A stretch of DNA of 64,000 nucleotides from positions 1,612,001-1,676,000 of the forward strand of contig OY829366.1 in the NCBI GenBank assembly GCA_963691755.1, written 5' to 3'. The first letter of the stretch is position 1, and the number at the start of each line of letters is the position of its first letter. Under the pieces are notes generated by a model, which saw only the letters and a program-made list of their open reading frames with translations, was not told where the DNA came from and did not search any database. The position numbers and the translations under genes were made by a program. Below are positions 63,786-64,000 of the stretch, piece after piece. This DNA comes from Dinoroseobacter sp013215265. Its GTDB lineage: Bacteria; Pseudomonadota; Alphaproteobacteria; Rhodobacterales; Rhodobacteraceae.

Positions 63786-64000
63786 CACCAGCTGTTGCTG
63801 TTCTTCAATTGGATACCGAATTTCCAAGAATTGCAGGAGATGTAGGGTGCCGCGAAACTTATCTCGAGCAAGTCGAAATCCTCAAAATTGCAGGGGCATC
63901 TGTCAGCCAAATTGTGAGCTCTGATCCTGCCAGCATTGCGATAGCTCCGTTTGAGGAGGCGATCGGCATCGCAGTCGCAGATATCATTGTTACGTCTTGT
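63782..64000 (+). CDS. Aspartate/glutamate racemase-family protein (partial)
   Basis: The first 73 codons of a gene cut by the window end. VAVLQLDTEFPRIAGDVG and PFEEAIGIAVADIIVTSC match small Asp/Glu/hydantoin racemase-type proteins often paired with TRAP transporters and D-amino acid genes in roseobacters; the final Cys is the likely first catalytic Cys. The ATG overlaps the dctM stop. The C-terminal half with the second catalytic Cys is outside the window. Confidence 0.75.
   Translation, partial: MTPAVAVLQLDTEFPRIAGDVGCRETYLEQVEILKIAGASVSQIVSSDPASIAIAPFEEAIGIAVADIIVTSC

Noticed and set aside
1..64000. CRISPR arrays, rRNA genes and complete tRNA genes
   Set aside because: No regularly spaced short repeats, rRNA-like blocks or full cloverleaf sequences were found by eye; only tRNA 3' halves are present.

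Overview
The window looks like chromosome or large-plasmid DNA from a marine Rhodobacterales (Roseobacter-group) alphaproteobacterium. The basis is three TRAP transporter operons plus remnants of a fourth, a DMSP/methanethiol gene set (dmdA-, dmdB- and mtoX-like), a cyanuric acid/biuret pathway, two proteins with the Hint_2 domain common in roseobacters, and moderate G+C. No rRNA gene, complete tRNA or CRISPR array was seen.

Layout. 0.4-1.5 kb: a Hint_2 protein. 2.1-12.4 kb: a cyanurate/biuret nitrogen-salvage cluster (LysR regulator, AtzF, AtzD, an amidohydrolase of the triazine-deaminase type, a NitT/TauT-type ABC importer split over two divergent units, BiuH, a BiuH paralogue that may act on triuret, and a cupin). 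12.4-13.9 kb: an IS3-family element joining two truncated genes. 15.0-15.6 kb: a decayed IS5-type transposase. 15.8-21.3 kb: three same-strand genes that may form a protein-modification cassette: a degenerate APH-fold/PhyH dioxygenase fusion, a secreted RTX-Hint protein with three Lys/Gly-rich patches, and a methyltransferase with the regulatory domain of rickettsial protein-lysine methyltransferases. 22-28.6 kb: a GntR-controlled TRAP operon with SDR, BKACE and lambda-crystallin-type dehydrogenase genes and a perfect 26-bp palindromic operator. 29.2-33.5 kb: an RND pump and its adaptor. 33.9-40.2 kb: an IclR regulator divergent from an mtoX, ferredoxin, CoA-binding protein, dmdD remnant, dmdB, dmdA operon. 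40.4-49.0 kb: a seven-gene operon (N-formylglutamate-hydrolase-like enzyme, TRAP importer, glutamine-synthetase-like ligase, ALDH, Fe-ADH) with a divergent RpiR regulator. 49.5-54.7 kb: a phosphorelay with a cysteine-less SUOX-fold protein as probable sensor. 56.5-59.6 kb: a three-subunit FAD/[2Fe-2S] amine or imino-acid dehydrogenase with RidA. 59.7-60.7 kb: a patch of gene remnants. 60.7-64 kb: a third TRAP operon running into an Asp/Glu-racemase-family gene cut by the window end.

Points that stand out: a 3-gene candidate pathway for post-translational lysine modification; three diverged repeats, each ending in a tRNA 3'-half, around and inside the 1.7-29 kb accessory region; an enoyl-CoA hydratase (probable dmdD) with a clean in-frame internal deletion inside a DMSP operon; a TRAP binding protein whose family-like C-terminus lies beyond an in-frame amber codon; and several strong palindromes at operon starts.

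All functions were assigned by reading motifs and recalling families, without database searches. Start codons were adjusted where a ribosome-binding site or a 4-base stop/start overlap supported a different choice.
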